Notes: generated from the sequence alone by a model not told the origin. A stretch of 64,000 nt of DNA from Cadophora sp. MPI-SDFR-AT-0126 (GCA_020747065.1 JAGMVK010000009.1:868001-932000), one strand, 5' to 3'. Shown: positions 9,091 to 21,107, counted from the stretch's first letter. Numbers and translations are program-made.

Positions 9091-11458
9091 ATGGCTGAAG
9101 ACCATTTTCTCTCAGAAAAGGAGATCACAGCGTTCATCAACGACCTCGACAAGAACAACAATGGCTACATCGAATATGACGAGGTAGAATTCAAGCTTGA
9201 CCAAGTTCACAAAGAAATCGCGCCTGAAGCAAAACCCCATAATCTGCACTACAGGGACAAAGATGATGCGCAAAAGCAACGTAGGCACGCCTTTCTCAGA
9301 AGTGTTATTGGAACGGACAAGAATCAAATCGGTCGAGATGACTTTGCGGATATCGTCAGAGGATGGAAGGTCCCTTCCATGGAACCCGATAGGAAAGCCG
9401 AAGATGAACACAAGGAATTCATGAAGGAAATGACTATTGGGAGAAAAGTTCGGGCTTGGTGGTCTGTCCGGGGACCTGAGGTATTGTTTGTTGGAATGGT
9501 GGTGGGCATGCAAATCGCATTCGGGACATGGCAGTGCGTCAAGTACGTAACTCAAATGCAGTATCGACATGTTAGTTCTCTCGGGACTCTCTATTACCTG
9601 GGCGTATCTGATGACTTTTAGGCTTTCGGATGGGGCGTAGTGATGGCGAAGACTTCAGCTGGAATTTTGTGTAAGTCGCACGGGTGTACCATACAATCCC
9701 ACCAACTGACGAAATAGGCCCCACCTTATTCTTCCTCATACTATCTATGTCTAGATATATTTCAACATTTGCTCGAAAGTCGTACTACTTGTCGCGATTC
9801 ATCAATTGGGATCTGTCACAGAGTTTCCACATTATCATCAGCATCGTAGCCATCAGCTTTGCCTCTCTGCATGCTATCGGACACTTAACTGGGTACGTGA
9901 GCTGTGGCATGCGAGAAAATAAAAATCATGTCTGACCAAGAACATAGGTCCTTCCTCTATGGCAGTAGACCCGCCCAGCAGGATAACGTTGCAGCAGTTC
10001 TTGGTCCGGATGCTGTGCCCAAACCATACCGAGCTTTTGTTGCCACCTTGCCTGGCTGGAGTGGCATCACTGCTCTTGGACTCTTCTATGTTCTGGCTAT
10101 ATTGAGTATGCCTATTGTCAGGAAGAAGAGTTACGAAATTTTCCAGCTTGGCCAGTGAGTAGTCTCTTATCTCCGATTCCCCTTCCACATTAAATTATAA
10201 GACTTCCATCTCAGATTTCCTTTACGAGACTTAGCTCTTCCAATCATGTTTTTCAGATGGTAGTCCTGACTCTCAATTCTTCGCAGTCTTCTAATGTTCC
10301 CGATTATCGGCTTACTATGTGCTCATGGAACGAAAGCCCTCCTTCAGTTTCCCATGCTGGGGTACTGGCTGGCTTTCCCAACCCTACTTGTACTAATCGA
10401 GAGGGGAACTCGAATTATCAATGGCTTTCTTCACATGCCAGCAAAATTTGAGATTCTGGACGCTGAAACTCTTGCAATCACAGTCACAGTGCCAAATTAC
10501 CGATGGTGGCCATATAAAGCTGGACAATATGTCTTCCTTCAAGTCCCCAAGATATCAATGTTTCAGTGGCATCCTTTCACAGTATCTACATGTATCGGCA
10601 ACGAGATGCAATTGCACATCAAGACGGATGGGGATTGGACGTCGAGGCTCCGAGATCTTGCAAAAGAAGGGCCTGCACAGGTACAGATAGGCGTTGATGG
10701 ACCCTTTGGAGCGCCGGCTCAACGATTTTATGGCTTCGATCAGGCAATTGTCCTTGGAAGCGGGATAGGGGTGACACCTTTTAGTGGAATTCTGGCCGAC
10801 ACGCAAGCCAGAGATGAACATCTACACACGCACGGGCACTCCGAAACCAATTCGGAGGTAAACGAGAAGGGCCCAGTTGGATATCGGAAGGGTCGATTCA
10901 GGAGAGTAGACTTCCATTGGATTGTCAAGGACAGGAACTACCTACTCGTGAGTAAAAAGATCTTGATACCTAACTTTTGGAAGATTTTGAAATTAATACT
11001 AACGTTCTTCACAGTGGTTCTCCGATCTCCTAAACCAAGTGTCAAGATCAGCAAGCGAGCACGAAAACGATCCCCATCCCCACCTCGACGTCAACATATT
11101 CACCCACGTCACGCAAAAGCGCAAGAATCTCTCAACGCACATCTTCCGTTTCTTGCTCGAATGTCACAGGACAGAAGAACACCCCGCGTCACCACTTACG
11201 GGTCTACTAAACAAGACGCACTTTGGGCGACCGGATCTGGCGAAGATCATGGACGAGCATTATGAGAGCATGCTTGAATGGTACAAGGAGATGGGTAAGA
11301 AGGGTATTCATATCAAGAAGAGGAAGGTGGGCGTGTTCTTCTGTGGTGCTCCACCAATTGGATATGAACTTGCAGATCGATGCCAGATTTTGACGAGGAG
11401 AGCGAGGGAGGACAAGAGTTATATCGAGTACCATTTTATGATGGAAGTGTTTGGGTAA
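9091..11458 (+). CDS. noxC: EF-hand NADPH oxidase (NoxC/Nox5-like)
   Basis: Six exons, join(9091..9570,9622..9670,9718..9892,9948..10154,10287..10947,11015..11458), 671 aa. An N-terminal canonical EF-hand loop lies at residues 20-31 (DKNNNGYIEYDE), with a second degenerate hand near residue 75. The ferric-reductase membrane domain (~125-350) contains two His pairs, on helices FHIIISIVAIS/LHAIGH and GHLLMFP/CAHG, for two hemes. The FAD site has HPFTVST (~398) and the NADPH site GSGIGVTPF (~460) and FFCGAPP (~633). The enzyme would pass electrons from NADPH across a membrane to make superoxide, gated by Ca2+ and not by the p67phox/NoxR route used by NoxA/NoxB. Fungal Nox enzymes act in hyphal fusion, fruiting and infection. 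The last intron lies between NYLL and WFSDLL. Confidence 0.9.
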
Positions 11459-11749
11459 TTTCAGTTCTGTAGCCCTGGGTACGTTGGAGTAATGACAACA
11501 AATAGAACGCTTTTGATATTTCTTTCAGAGGGCTGCTGTCGCTCGATCTACCTTGCTGTTGCTGTGCCATTGCGTATTCTCGCTTATTCAAGCGAGCCCC
11601 TTCTCCTGCTCTATTGCCACACAACTCGTCTCGAGCTTACGAGAAGGAACGCTCGACATCATCGTCTACGCTCTTCCCAGCATTGACTCAATCGTGATTG
11701 CACATCGGTGAAATTAGAGTTAGTATAATTTGTCAATTTTCCGCCTTAT

Positions 11750-13865
11750 TCACCCGCCGTCCAGCCTCCAAAACGTCATCATGTCGTCAACCGGCTCGTT
11801 CAAAAGCAACCCACTCTCTTTCACAAATAGTCTGAGAGCTTCGAGTAACTCTGTCCTCTGCTCATGAAAACTGATAAATCTACCCACATAAACGAGTACC
11901 GCCAAGATCGTCGGGTCGTGGGACCAGGAGGTGTTGTTCGCTAAGCAGATACCACAAATCTGCACAGAATGCCATGTTGCGCTTTTGAGATACGACGTTG
12001 ATTGGGTGATAGGCGGCTTGCTCTGCAGGAGCAGGATCGATGTGTTGTGGTGCATTATGGCGGCGAACATATCTGAACGGCAAGTGTAAAGAATGAGTGG
12101 GAAAGTGTAAGGTGGCGCCGAGCGCGTCGATGAAATCGGCGATGTGAGGATTGCTTGCATGGATAATGGGATTTTCTCAGACCATGATCGCATACGATGG
12201 TAGAGAGAACTCCAGATTCCTGTTGCGGTTTGCGTTGCTGTCGGGCGGGCTGGCTCGGTCGAGAAGCAGATCTGCGCTGCTTGGCTGCATAGGAGGATTG
12301 ACCGACGAGTCCATTCTGGGGATTCGTCCTCTTCGGAGAGTCCTGTACTCGTGTCATCTGGAAATGACTGAGATTGATTACGCCACTCTTCAACGGCAGT
12401 AACTAGTGGCGTCCTAGATGACATCGCTTGTGCAAGATCTGTACCATAGTGAGAAACGAAACACCATTCCACCTTCTGCCTTTGGAAATAATACGTTAGT
12501 TGACGAAACTTACCAAGTCTTAAAATCGTCCATGCAGCAGCCCCTCGATGTCCGTCAGTGAATCCGTCGATACCAAGCGTTGAGAGGACATTCACTCGTT
12601 CTCTTACGATGTTCTTCCAGTGTCGCATCTCGCTTGACATCAGCTCTCTTATGACAAGTAGCGTTTGGGCAGCAACCACTTCTTGACGGTCGCTGTATAG
12701 ATCTGACCCAAGGAAAGAAAATGCAAGTGCTGCCAAGTCACTGCTTTGGCGAGCACTGACAGTGTTCCGCGGGGAACTTTGGAGCTGCTGTTGAGCTGCT
12801 AATGCAAGGATGCTGTAGAGGAGAGGTGTGTAATTCTTGGATAAGGTGGAGACGTGGATGCCGTAAGAAGCACGAGGTGTACAAATATCTAGCTATACGC
12901 CGTGTCAGGTCCGTGGCAAAATTAGACCTCACTCTTCTACAGGACACTCACCTTGGGAGCTACCTTATCCACATAGTATTTGAGTAGACGGTTGCGTTCA
13001 CCAGTTGGTACGATGCCATTTGTCGACGATTCTTTGCTCAGAGTTGTGGAGTGATGTATCTCAAATATGGTGCTCGAAAGCTGCCGATTACCACTGATAT
13101 CTCTGGGGACTCTAGAGACGGGACTCGAGTCAACAGCTGAACTCGAGGAATGGGGCACATATCGATTGGAAACGGGCTCATCGAAATTATACGGAGTTCT
13201 GGGACGTGTGGAATGATCATAGGGAGGGATTTCGGGAGACCGAAGTATGACCTGTGGATGTGGATTCGAAGCTGGGGGTTGGTGGTCCCTATCAACTTGA
13301 TCTTCCTCTGCAGTAAGGCCGGACACTGCTTCATCATGTTCGTCATGATACCCTGCCAAAATCCCTTTTGGACTCGGATTCCTCTCCGTCCTGTCACTTA
13401 ATCCAAGTCGAACTCCAGTCGGACTTGGCACCCAATGAAGTGGCGTGTTCAGATCATCATGAGCGAAGTCTTCATCGTCTTCCAAGCCATCTACGAACTG
13501 TTCGATCTGTCAGGACATCGACATCTTTGCAAGATTTGAGCATATCATTGCAATATTTAGGGACGTCTAACTCTGATCTGCTTATAAACCTTCGGCGTAG
13601 TTTCCCTTAGAGAATTTGCGTCCTCTGACACAAGATTGATGTGGTTGGCAGGGCGGAATATAAGTTGAATTCCGTAACGACAGATAATGCCACGCTCGGT
13701 GCAGTTCTGACATAAGGGCTTTCTTTCATCGCCTGCGTATAAATGGCAGAGGTCAGCTTCATGCAACGGAAACAATAAAATCAAAACTCTGTACTCACAT
13801 TTTCTTCTCCGCTTCCGACAAGTCAAACATCCTTGTCGAGTCCGTTGGTGTGGGGTTGGGGGCAT
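11750..13865 (-). CDS. Zn2Cys6 transcription factor with Fungal_trans_2 domain (cluster regulator candidate)
   Basis: Five exons, complement(join(11750..12438,12514..12892,12952..13497,13572..13732,13799..13865)), 613 aa, all phases consistent. The first intron falls inside the zinc cluster and splits a Cys codon. Joined, it gives a perfect C-x2-C-x6-C-x6-C-x2-C-x6-C with Cys at residues 13, 16, 23, 30, 33 and 40. A Pro/Ser-rich linker follows, then from ~residue 230 a Fungal_trans_2-type helical domain (YYVDKVAPKLDIC, TPLLYSILALAAQ, LGIDGFTDGHRGAAAW, ICGICLANN). It resembles the Fungal_trans_2 protein ~5 kb away on the other side of the sugar transporter. It is divergent from the transporter across 776 bp, the arrangement often seen for pathway-specific activators. 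The DNA-binding role is firm; the target pathway is inferred. Confidence 0.85.
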
Positions 13866-14641
13866 ACCTACAATGAGGTTGAAACGGCTGGTGGTTGCGG
13901 TTGCTCTTGGATGACAAAACGGAGGAAGGAAGCAAGGAAGGAGAATGGGAATGAAATAGAATAAGAAAGAGCAAGCACCGATCCAAACGTGCTAGATATG
14001 CCACGGAGCCGATGCAAGGCACAAAGATCCACTCCACTTTTGCCCCCTGCCTCCAATTGCCAAGATTTCTGATCTAGCAGAAAGAGACAGATCCCACCCT
14101 CGCTTTCGAGTCGAGTCAGATAGGAGAGACTAAAGCCAGCCTGGCTACTCGTATAGTGTGAGGTACATGTACTTCGTATGTACATATTTGGAAGATCGAG
14201 GCCCATATGAGCAGCGGCTGCAGCCCCGCCCCCGCCTCCACCCCATCACCAACAGTAGCGGCGCTTGCAGCTGCTTTCTTTACGAGTCATGAAGCCACGC
14301 TGTGACATTTCTTCCCTGTCAGTTTCTCCACAAACTCGGTTGGCGGGGCCCCATGGTCCTGTCCTTCAGCTACGGCTGGGAGGTGCTTGCGGGATGTTTG
14401 GATCCTAGGTCGCCTAGGCACATTGAACGATGGATATAAAATTGTGGGCAAAAACGCAACTGATGGACTCATCATTGGTATATATACTGACATGTTCCCC
14501 TGCTGATCCGAGAGACTGAAGTACAAGAACATCACATTCTCTCGGATACCTCACCACTTCAAGTGTTTTCACCCCCCATTTTGCTCTTGCTCTCTGTGGC
14601 TCACCCTCTCCTTCCAATCAACTGCGCTATAGTTGACCGCT
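13866..14641. promoter_or_regulatory. Divergent promoter: regulator / sugar transporter
   Basis: A C-rich patch at 14224-14241 contains three overlapping or adjacent matches, on the minus strand, to the carbon-repressor CreA/Cre1 consensus SYGGRG (two as CCCCGC, one as CTCCAC on the plus strand). This would fit glucose repression of a sugar-uptake gene. The consensus is short, so only the clustering adds weight. No other site was identified. Confidence 0.35.
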
Positions 14642-16566
14642 ATGGAACGTCCAAGTCAACCCAAGGTCGACACTGAGCTCTTCGAGAGTGTCGAACAGAC
14701 CGGCAACGTAGCCAACCAGCATGAGCACGAAATCGGCGCCCTGCAAGCGATCCGTGAGAATCCATGGGTGATGCTCTGGTGCATCTACGCCATATGGATG
14801 CTTATCTTGAACAGCTTCGAGAATCAAGCTGGAGGTGCAGTGCTGGGAATACCAGAATTCAGAAAGGTTCGTTCATACACAGCAGCATAGCGAATACACC
14901 TCCTTATTTGGGGTTGCAGGACTTTGGCTATAAATTCGAGGACGACTATGTGCTTCCTGTTGCCTGGCAATCTGCTTTCAGCGGGGCGCCAATTGCATCG
15001 TAAGTGAAATGAGAATCCCTTCGCTTGAGAACTCTGAGACTGACTTGCGGTTGTCCGCAGTGCCTGTTTTGGGTCTTTGGGAGCAGCATATCTTGCGGAC
15101 CATGTGGGAAGACAATGGGTATATGCTCTGGGCTTACTTTTTTCTTACGTTGGCATAACTCTTGAGTTGGTGGCAACTACAAATGCTGTCTTCTTCGGTG
15201 GAAAGTTCATCAAGTACGTCTAACTCCTTTCTCCACTGCTGCAGTACATGATGCTGATGAGCTTGTCTCTAGTGGATTCGCGACTGGTGCATTCATTACC
15301 ATTTCCTTTGCATACATTGGCGAAATTACACCAACCGTTCTACGTGGAATCGTCAGCAGTGCCGCGGCAATTTCGTTCACGCTCGGCCCCTTCCTGGTGG
15401 CACTTATAATCAAAGGAACCGGGACATATGGTAAGACTATTCTGAGCCCAGATTGTCGATCATGTAACTAAGAAGTACATCAGAGAGTAGATGGGCCTAC
15501 CGTTCTGTTTTCGTTGCACAATACGCTGTAGCTGCGATCGGGACCGTATTTCTCCCATTCATGCCCGAGGCAAGTGTGCACATTTCTTGATTCTCTCAAC
15601 TAGCTGACTCAATACAGTCACCTTGGTGGCTGATTAGCAAAAACCGACAAGATAAAGCTGTCAAGTCTCTCCAGAAACTCGGTTTTTCATCTGTCGAGAC
15701 CGAACTTCACATTGCGCAGATCGTCGTGACTCTAGAAAAAATCAAAGACGAGACATCAGGAGTAACATACATGGAATGTTTTCGCAAAACCAACTTGCGA
15801 CGAACGGGAATTGCAATTGCACCTTACGCTATCCAGTGCTTTTCTGGCATTATCTTCGCTGCAAGTTACTCAACCTACTACTATCAACTTGCGGGATACA
15901 GCACCAGCGACAGCTATATCTTACAGATTGTGCAGCAAGTTATCTCTCTGATCGGCAATGTGATGTCGTGGTTTTTGGTTGAACGTTTTGGCAGAAGACC
16001 TCTCATGTTTTATGGTCTCTGCTTCCTGACCGTTGACTTGATGCTCACTGGTGGACTTGCAGTCGTTGGCACTCCAGGTGCTCTGAAAGGTAAGTACTGA
16101 TTCTTGTATGATGTACCTTCCCTAACATCGTGTAGGAACTTGCTCCCTCATCCTTATCTACTGCTGGAGCTACAATGTAACCATTGGTGCTGTAGCCTAT
16201 ACGCTCCTCTGTGAAACTGCCACGTCTCGCCTGCGCGTCAAGACGATCGCGATCGGAATCTTCGTACAGAATGCCATCAACACCATGTGGGCATTTGTGA
16301 TTCCCAAAATGTTCAACCCAGATCAGGCCAACCTCGGAGCGAAGGTCACATTCATCTTCGGTGGCCTTTCTCTGTTGTGTTGCGTGTACTTGTGGGTGTA
16401 CCAACCAGAGACTGCAGGACGAACGTACAAAGAGCTTGACGAACTCTTTGCGAAGAAGATTCCTGGAAGGAAGTTCAAGAGTACCAAAACTGAGGCTGAA
16501 TTGGAGGGTACTCAGGCAAAAGAAATTGAGCTTCAGGAGAAGGCGGAAATGCATCACATGGAATGA
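14642..16566 (+). CDS. MFS sugar transporter
   Basis: Seven exons, join(14642..14866,14920..14999,15061..15213,15273..15430,15484..15569,15618..16089,16136..16566), 534 aa. The ATG at 14642 is preferred; an in-frame TTG lies nine bases upstream. Sugar-porter signatures are present: ADHVGRQWVYALG after helix 2, MPESPWWL before the central loop, ERFGRRPLM after helix 8 and PETAGRTYKELDELF after helix 12. Twelve hydrophobic segments can be traced. The closest style is the fungal alpha-glucoside/hexose/pentose permease group; the substrate is not readable. The fifth intron needs a GC donor (GAG|GCAAGT, 15570) to restore PESPWW. It sits between two Fungal_trans_2 proteins and upstream of pentose-metabolism genes, suggesting pentose or oligosaccharide uptake. 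Confidence 0.9.
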
Positions 16567-17079
16567 GTTCTTGATGATGCTTCGGCGAACAGTACACAGC
16601 GAAGTGGGCCGTCCTTGGATATTCTAGATTCGATAGATACACTTTAAGAGATAGTTTGAGTTCTTAATTCAGCCAAACCATGGGCTCTCTCCACATCAAT
16701 CCGTGCGAACACTTGGTCAAAATTCAGTGAGCGAGGAGATCTGATCACATCTCAGTGAAGACCGCAACAAATTGTCCCTCGAGTCTTCGTCGCTCCTTCT
16801 GCTTAATTCCAAGAAATGTTTCTGCGTTTTAACTGCTGTATGCCAGTCACGAATACTGTAGGTTGGGTCGAAATGAGTACTTATAAATTTGTGAAGTTAT
16901 GTCAGGGCAAGACTCCGTTCAGCTGGCATCGCATATTGAACTTCGCTTAAGCTGAGTTCTGGCTTGTGATTGGCAGAGCTAGCTTAGTCATGATTTCCCC
17001 ACTCCCCAGACTCCAAGTCTTCCGTTCATCCTGTACCAGTCCTGTCGAGCCTTGACATGCATGTCCACTCCTTACCGAC
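16567..17079. other. Intergenic region upstream of the zinc-less regulator
   Basis: Searched on both strands for an upstream exon that could supply a zinc cluster to the following gene. No Cys-x2-Cys pattern in an open frame was found. Holds the transporter 3' UTR and a promoter. Confidence 0.45.
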
Positions 17080-18572
17080 ATGACACCATCCGACGATTAT
17101 GAGTTCGAGTACGATGCAGCATTCAATGCTTCTCCTATGAACCTATCGGCGACGTCGGGGCACGATGATTACTCAAACAATCCTGGCTTTATCGAGTCAC
17201 AAAAAGAGTTCCGTACATTGCTCTTCGACACAGCGCGCTCGGCAGGACCCACGCGAGTGGGCAGTGCGGTCGATCATGAGGAGAACTTGAGTCGTGCGGA
17301 CCCTGAGAAAACTACGCCCACGTCATCTTCATATATCAAGACAGTGGTGACCACTGGGGAGCGTGTCCTGTGGCTGCAGAATTACATCAATGAAGTCGCA
17401 CCATGGCTTGACATGTTCGATGCACAGCAAGCCTTCGGGAGGAAAGTCCCTATGCTCGCAAAGACATCTGCTCCTTTGACCTACGCGATTCTTGCTATCT
17501 CAGCACGCCAAATGGAACGCCAAAAGAAGCTACAGGGCGAGCACAATAGCTTGCAGCTCTACCATGAAGCAATCACGTCTCTGACACCACAGCTGCAAGC
17601 GCGAGATCCAAGCATTTTAGCTGCGTGTGTAATTCTCTGCTGCTTGGAAATGATGTCCGCCGCCCCGAGGAATTGGAGAAAGCATCTGGATGGCTGTGCA
17701 GCCTTATTTGAATCCCATGGTATACATGGCTTTGTTACCGGAATTCCGCAGGCCGTGTTTTGGTGCTATGCACGAATGGGTAAGTTGATTCTATGCAAGA
17801 TGTCTGGAGATATCGCCCTCCAGTTTGGTTGCTCAATTGTCTGTTGACACAAGCGTTAGACCTCTGTGCTTCCATCATGTCGGAAGGCAAGCAAAGCTCA
17901 GTACTGGCTCTCGAAAGTTGGCTACCCCCGAATGTTATGCCCTCCCAGGGAGGTGATTTGTTTCGGTCCTCGGCCAGTGCGGATATGTATGCAAATTATG
18001 CTGTCTGGCTCTGTGCTCGAGTATGTCACTTAGCCTGGACCCGGAGAAGAAACCACAGCGTTCCCCAGTACGAAAGCAATAGTGAACCCTTTATCCACAG
18101 GTGGCACAGTCTCTGGGTAGAGGTGCAAGAATGGGCGCAAAACCGACCGGAAGAAATGCGAGAATTCGACTTCGTGGTTTCCGAGAACACTCAGAGGGAT
18201 GTATTTCCGTTTATTCTATTCGCCGCACCATGTGCGATATCCTCAAATCAGCTTTATCACACGTCTTGCCTTCTCCTGCTAGACATGAAGCCGCCGTCGA
18301 TCACTCTTGGTAACGTAGGTCAACTAAGTTCGGGTTTGTGGCATGCCCGAAGGATATGCGGAATATCCATGACAAACTCGCATCACGGCTGCTTGAATAA
18401 TGCTATCCAACCATTGTGGGTTGCTGGGAAACTGCTCAGTCATCCGACTGAGCATCGCTTGATTGTGGACCTCATCAAACAGATTGAAGTGGAAACTGGG
18501 TGGAGTGGCACTTGGAGGCTGCGAGACTTGAGAGATCTCTGGGGATACGACAAAGAGGACCTACCCCTTTAA
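17080..18572 (+). CDS. Fungal_trans_2 regulator lacking a DNA-binding zinc cluster
   Basis: Two exons, join(17080..17779,17860..18572), 470 aa; the intron (GTAAGT/TTAG) splits an Asp codon at a conserved position also interrupted in the regulator at 11.7-13.9 kb. The start MTPSDDYEFEYD is acidic. There is no Cys6 cluster, and the protein goes straight into the helical Fungal_trans_2 domain (LQNYINEVAPWLDMF, LTYAILAISARQ, CAALFESHGIHGFVTG, ARRICGISM). The order of segments matches the other regulator, so they are paralogues or distant family members. Without the zinc cluster it cannot bind DNA by the usual means. It could act as a co-activator, a dimer partner or a repressor. An unrecognised upstream exon remains possible. 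Confidence 0.75.
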
Positions 18573-18752
18573 AAAAAAACATTTATTGTCGATCTGGATA
18601 TTGCGCTCGATTCAACAGACTCAGTTGAGGATCAGTCTCCAGCTGACTTGAAGATTAGAGTTGGTCTTTGTCTATCAATTATTCTCTGAAGAATACTGTA
18701 TATTCTATCCAGTATACAAAAGGCGATAAGATGGGAATTGGACAACAGCACA
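18573..18752. other. Convergent spacer
   Basis: The 180-bp gap between the 3' ends of the zinc-less regulator and the transketolase gene contains a run of nine A's just after the stop codon at 18572. Nothing else was seen. Confidence 0.4.
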
Positions 18753-21107
18753 CTACAACTCCTTGAATTCGTTCTTGAAAGCCCGTTGATTTTCAATTTC
18801 GCTCACATGCTTCACGATTTTATTGGCAATTGTCTTGCCATCAAATCCGAAATACTTGTATGCATCCTTCCCTGGCAAACTCTTGCCAAAGGATTTCATC
18901 GAGATGCTGGCATTGGCGTAGCGTTCCCATCCATTCGCAGCATACGCCTCGACAACAACTACCAATGTTGTAGTGCGTTTCAGTACCGTCCTCTTATACT
19001 CCCAAGTCTGCTCCTCGAAGAGTCGCTGGCAAGGGAAGCTGACAATGCGGGCTATGACATTGTGTCTTGCCAACTGCTCCGCAGCTTCGACCGCAAAGCA
19101 CATCTCAGGGCCGACGCCAATGAGTGTGACTGTTGCAGATTCCGCCTCTCTGAATACATAGGCGCCATATCCCACCGCAGCTCGATCACTTTCTGGGTTC
19201 TGAGGCAGATTCTGTCTTGATGTCGAAATTATCGTGGACCGGTTCTTACTTCTAAGTGCCACCACCATTGCTCCAGCAACCTCTTCTGAGTCGCAAGGTC
19301 GGAAATAGAGGAGATTAGGCATAGCACGATATAATGCTGCCAATTCAATAGGTTGATGTGTCGGACCGTCTTCACCTGTGCCAATGCTATCGTGCGTCGC
19401 AATATGGATAACTTGGAGTTCCTGCAAAGCTCCCATACGCACTCCAGGTGCAGCGTACTATCAAAAGATCAGTTCCTATCAACGCATATGTCATGGAGCA
19501 GCTTTACCAAATAAAACATGAAGAAGCTGGAGGTGACGGGAACAAAAGTTCCCCGATTGAAAGCAGCTAGTCCGTTAGCGATGGATGCCATGGCATGCTC
19601 TCTGATGCCATAGTGGATATAGCGCCCTCTATAATTGCCGTTGATGCCACACACAGTCTCAAGGTCAGGCTGCAGAGCCAGTTAGTATGCAAATCCAAGT
19701 TCCACTGACAGCTCAAAACATACGCTCTGAAAATCAACCTTTCCAGCCCAACTCATAAACACGCTAGGCGACAAGTCTGCAGTTCCGACCATGAAATCCG
19801 GCATTGCTTTCGCCAATGGATTGCAGACAAGTCCAGCAGACTTGCGACTTGCCGTTGCTGAAGTGGGGAACGACTTTGGGATATAATCTTCCCAGTCACT
19901 CGGAAGTTCGCCTCTGATCCTCCGACTCAACTCATCACCTAAGTCTGGATAGGCTCTCTGATATGAAAGCAACAAGCTGTCCCAATATTCCACAGCATCC
20001 AGGCGGGTCTGGAGATTCTTTCTGAAAAAAGAGTACACCTGGTCTGGGATGTTAAATCGCTCCTCTGGTTGGAATCCGAAGGTTTTGTGGATGTTTTTAA
20101 CGTCCTCTTCTCCGAACGCCGCACCGTGTGCTTTTGCATCTCCTGCGACTGCGCTGCCAATGCCTATCACAGTGTGGCAGTTGATGAAGGTTGGTCTACC
20201 TTTGCTTGCTCGTGCGGCTGTTAGAGCATCCACAATCCCTTGCACGTCATTTGACCCGTCGAGAATCTCAATAACGTTCCACCCGCAAGCTACCATCTTC
20301 GCGTTGATATCCTCGGTGTTCGCCAAGTCGGCAGAGCCATCACAAGTAACATTGTTGTTGTCATATATCAAGACGAGATTGTTAAGCTTCCAGTGACCAG
20401 CCAAGGAGATGGCTTCGAGTCCAACGCCCTCTTGGAGACAAGCGTCGCCAGTCATACACCATGTCATGTTGTTAATCAGGTCATATCCGGGTCTGTTGTA
20501 GGTCGCTGCCAGATTCTTTGTTGCCATCGCCATTCCGACCGCATTAGCGATGCCCTGCCCGAGGGGACCGGTCGTGACTTCAATTCCTGTATGCTCAATC
20601 TCTGGATGTCCTGGGCAAAACGATTCCTGGGAGTCGGAATGGTATGTCTTGAGTTGATCTAACGTCATGTGCTTATACCCAACCAGATGCAGGAATGAAT
20701 ACTGAAACAAGCAGGTGTGCCCTTCGGACTTATCAGTACATTTCGGCTCCCATGCCACACCAGCGGCCTGGACGTCAGAGCTTACCATTAGACAAGATGA
20801 ATCTGTCTCGATTGAACCAGCCCGGGTGTTGAGGAGAATAATTCATGGAATATCTCCAAAGAGCAATGCCAATCGCAGCCATACCCATCGCGCCTCTGGA
20901 TCAGATCAGTAATCGCATCCAAAAGCTCTCGCTTCTCAAAACTTACCCTGGATGACCTCCATTGAAGTGCTGCACAAGGTCTGCGATGAGTACCCTGAAA
21001 GTGCGTAGAACAAAATCATGATCTTCGTGATCATCAAGGAGTTTCCGGGAACTGTGGCCATTTTGTTTCCCTGCATCAAACTCCGTTATGGTTGCTGACG
21101 GGGCCAT
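18753..21107 (-). CDS. Dihydroxyacetone-synthase-type transketolase
   Basis: Five exons, complement(join(18753..19457,19508..19669,19724..20721,20786..20895,20947..21107)), 711 aa. The start is the MAPS ATG; the longer frame upstream begins with GTG. The thiamine-diphosphate site reads GDACLQEG, the variant I associate with methylotrophic-yeast dihydroxyacetone synthase, followed by [12 protein letters not shown]. The N-terminal segment FNGGHPGGAMG, the pyrimidine-domain YGIREHAM and the [16 protein letters not shown] loop are all family features. The enzyme moves a two-carbon unit from a ketose phosphate such as xylulose 5-phosphate to an aldehyde (formaldehyde or an aldose phosphate). It ends FKEL, not the -NKL/-SKL peroxisome signal of the yeast enzymes, so it is probably cytosolic. 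Intron 2 uses an AAG acceptor. Confidence 0.87.

Noticed and set aside
16567..17079. Hidden zinc-cluster exon for the regulator at 17080
   Set aside because: Searched both strands; no Cys-x2-Cys-x6-Cys pattern in an open frame with splice sites.
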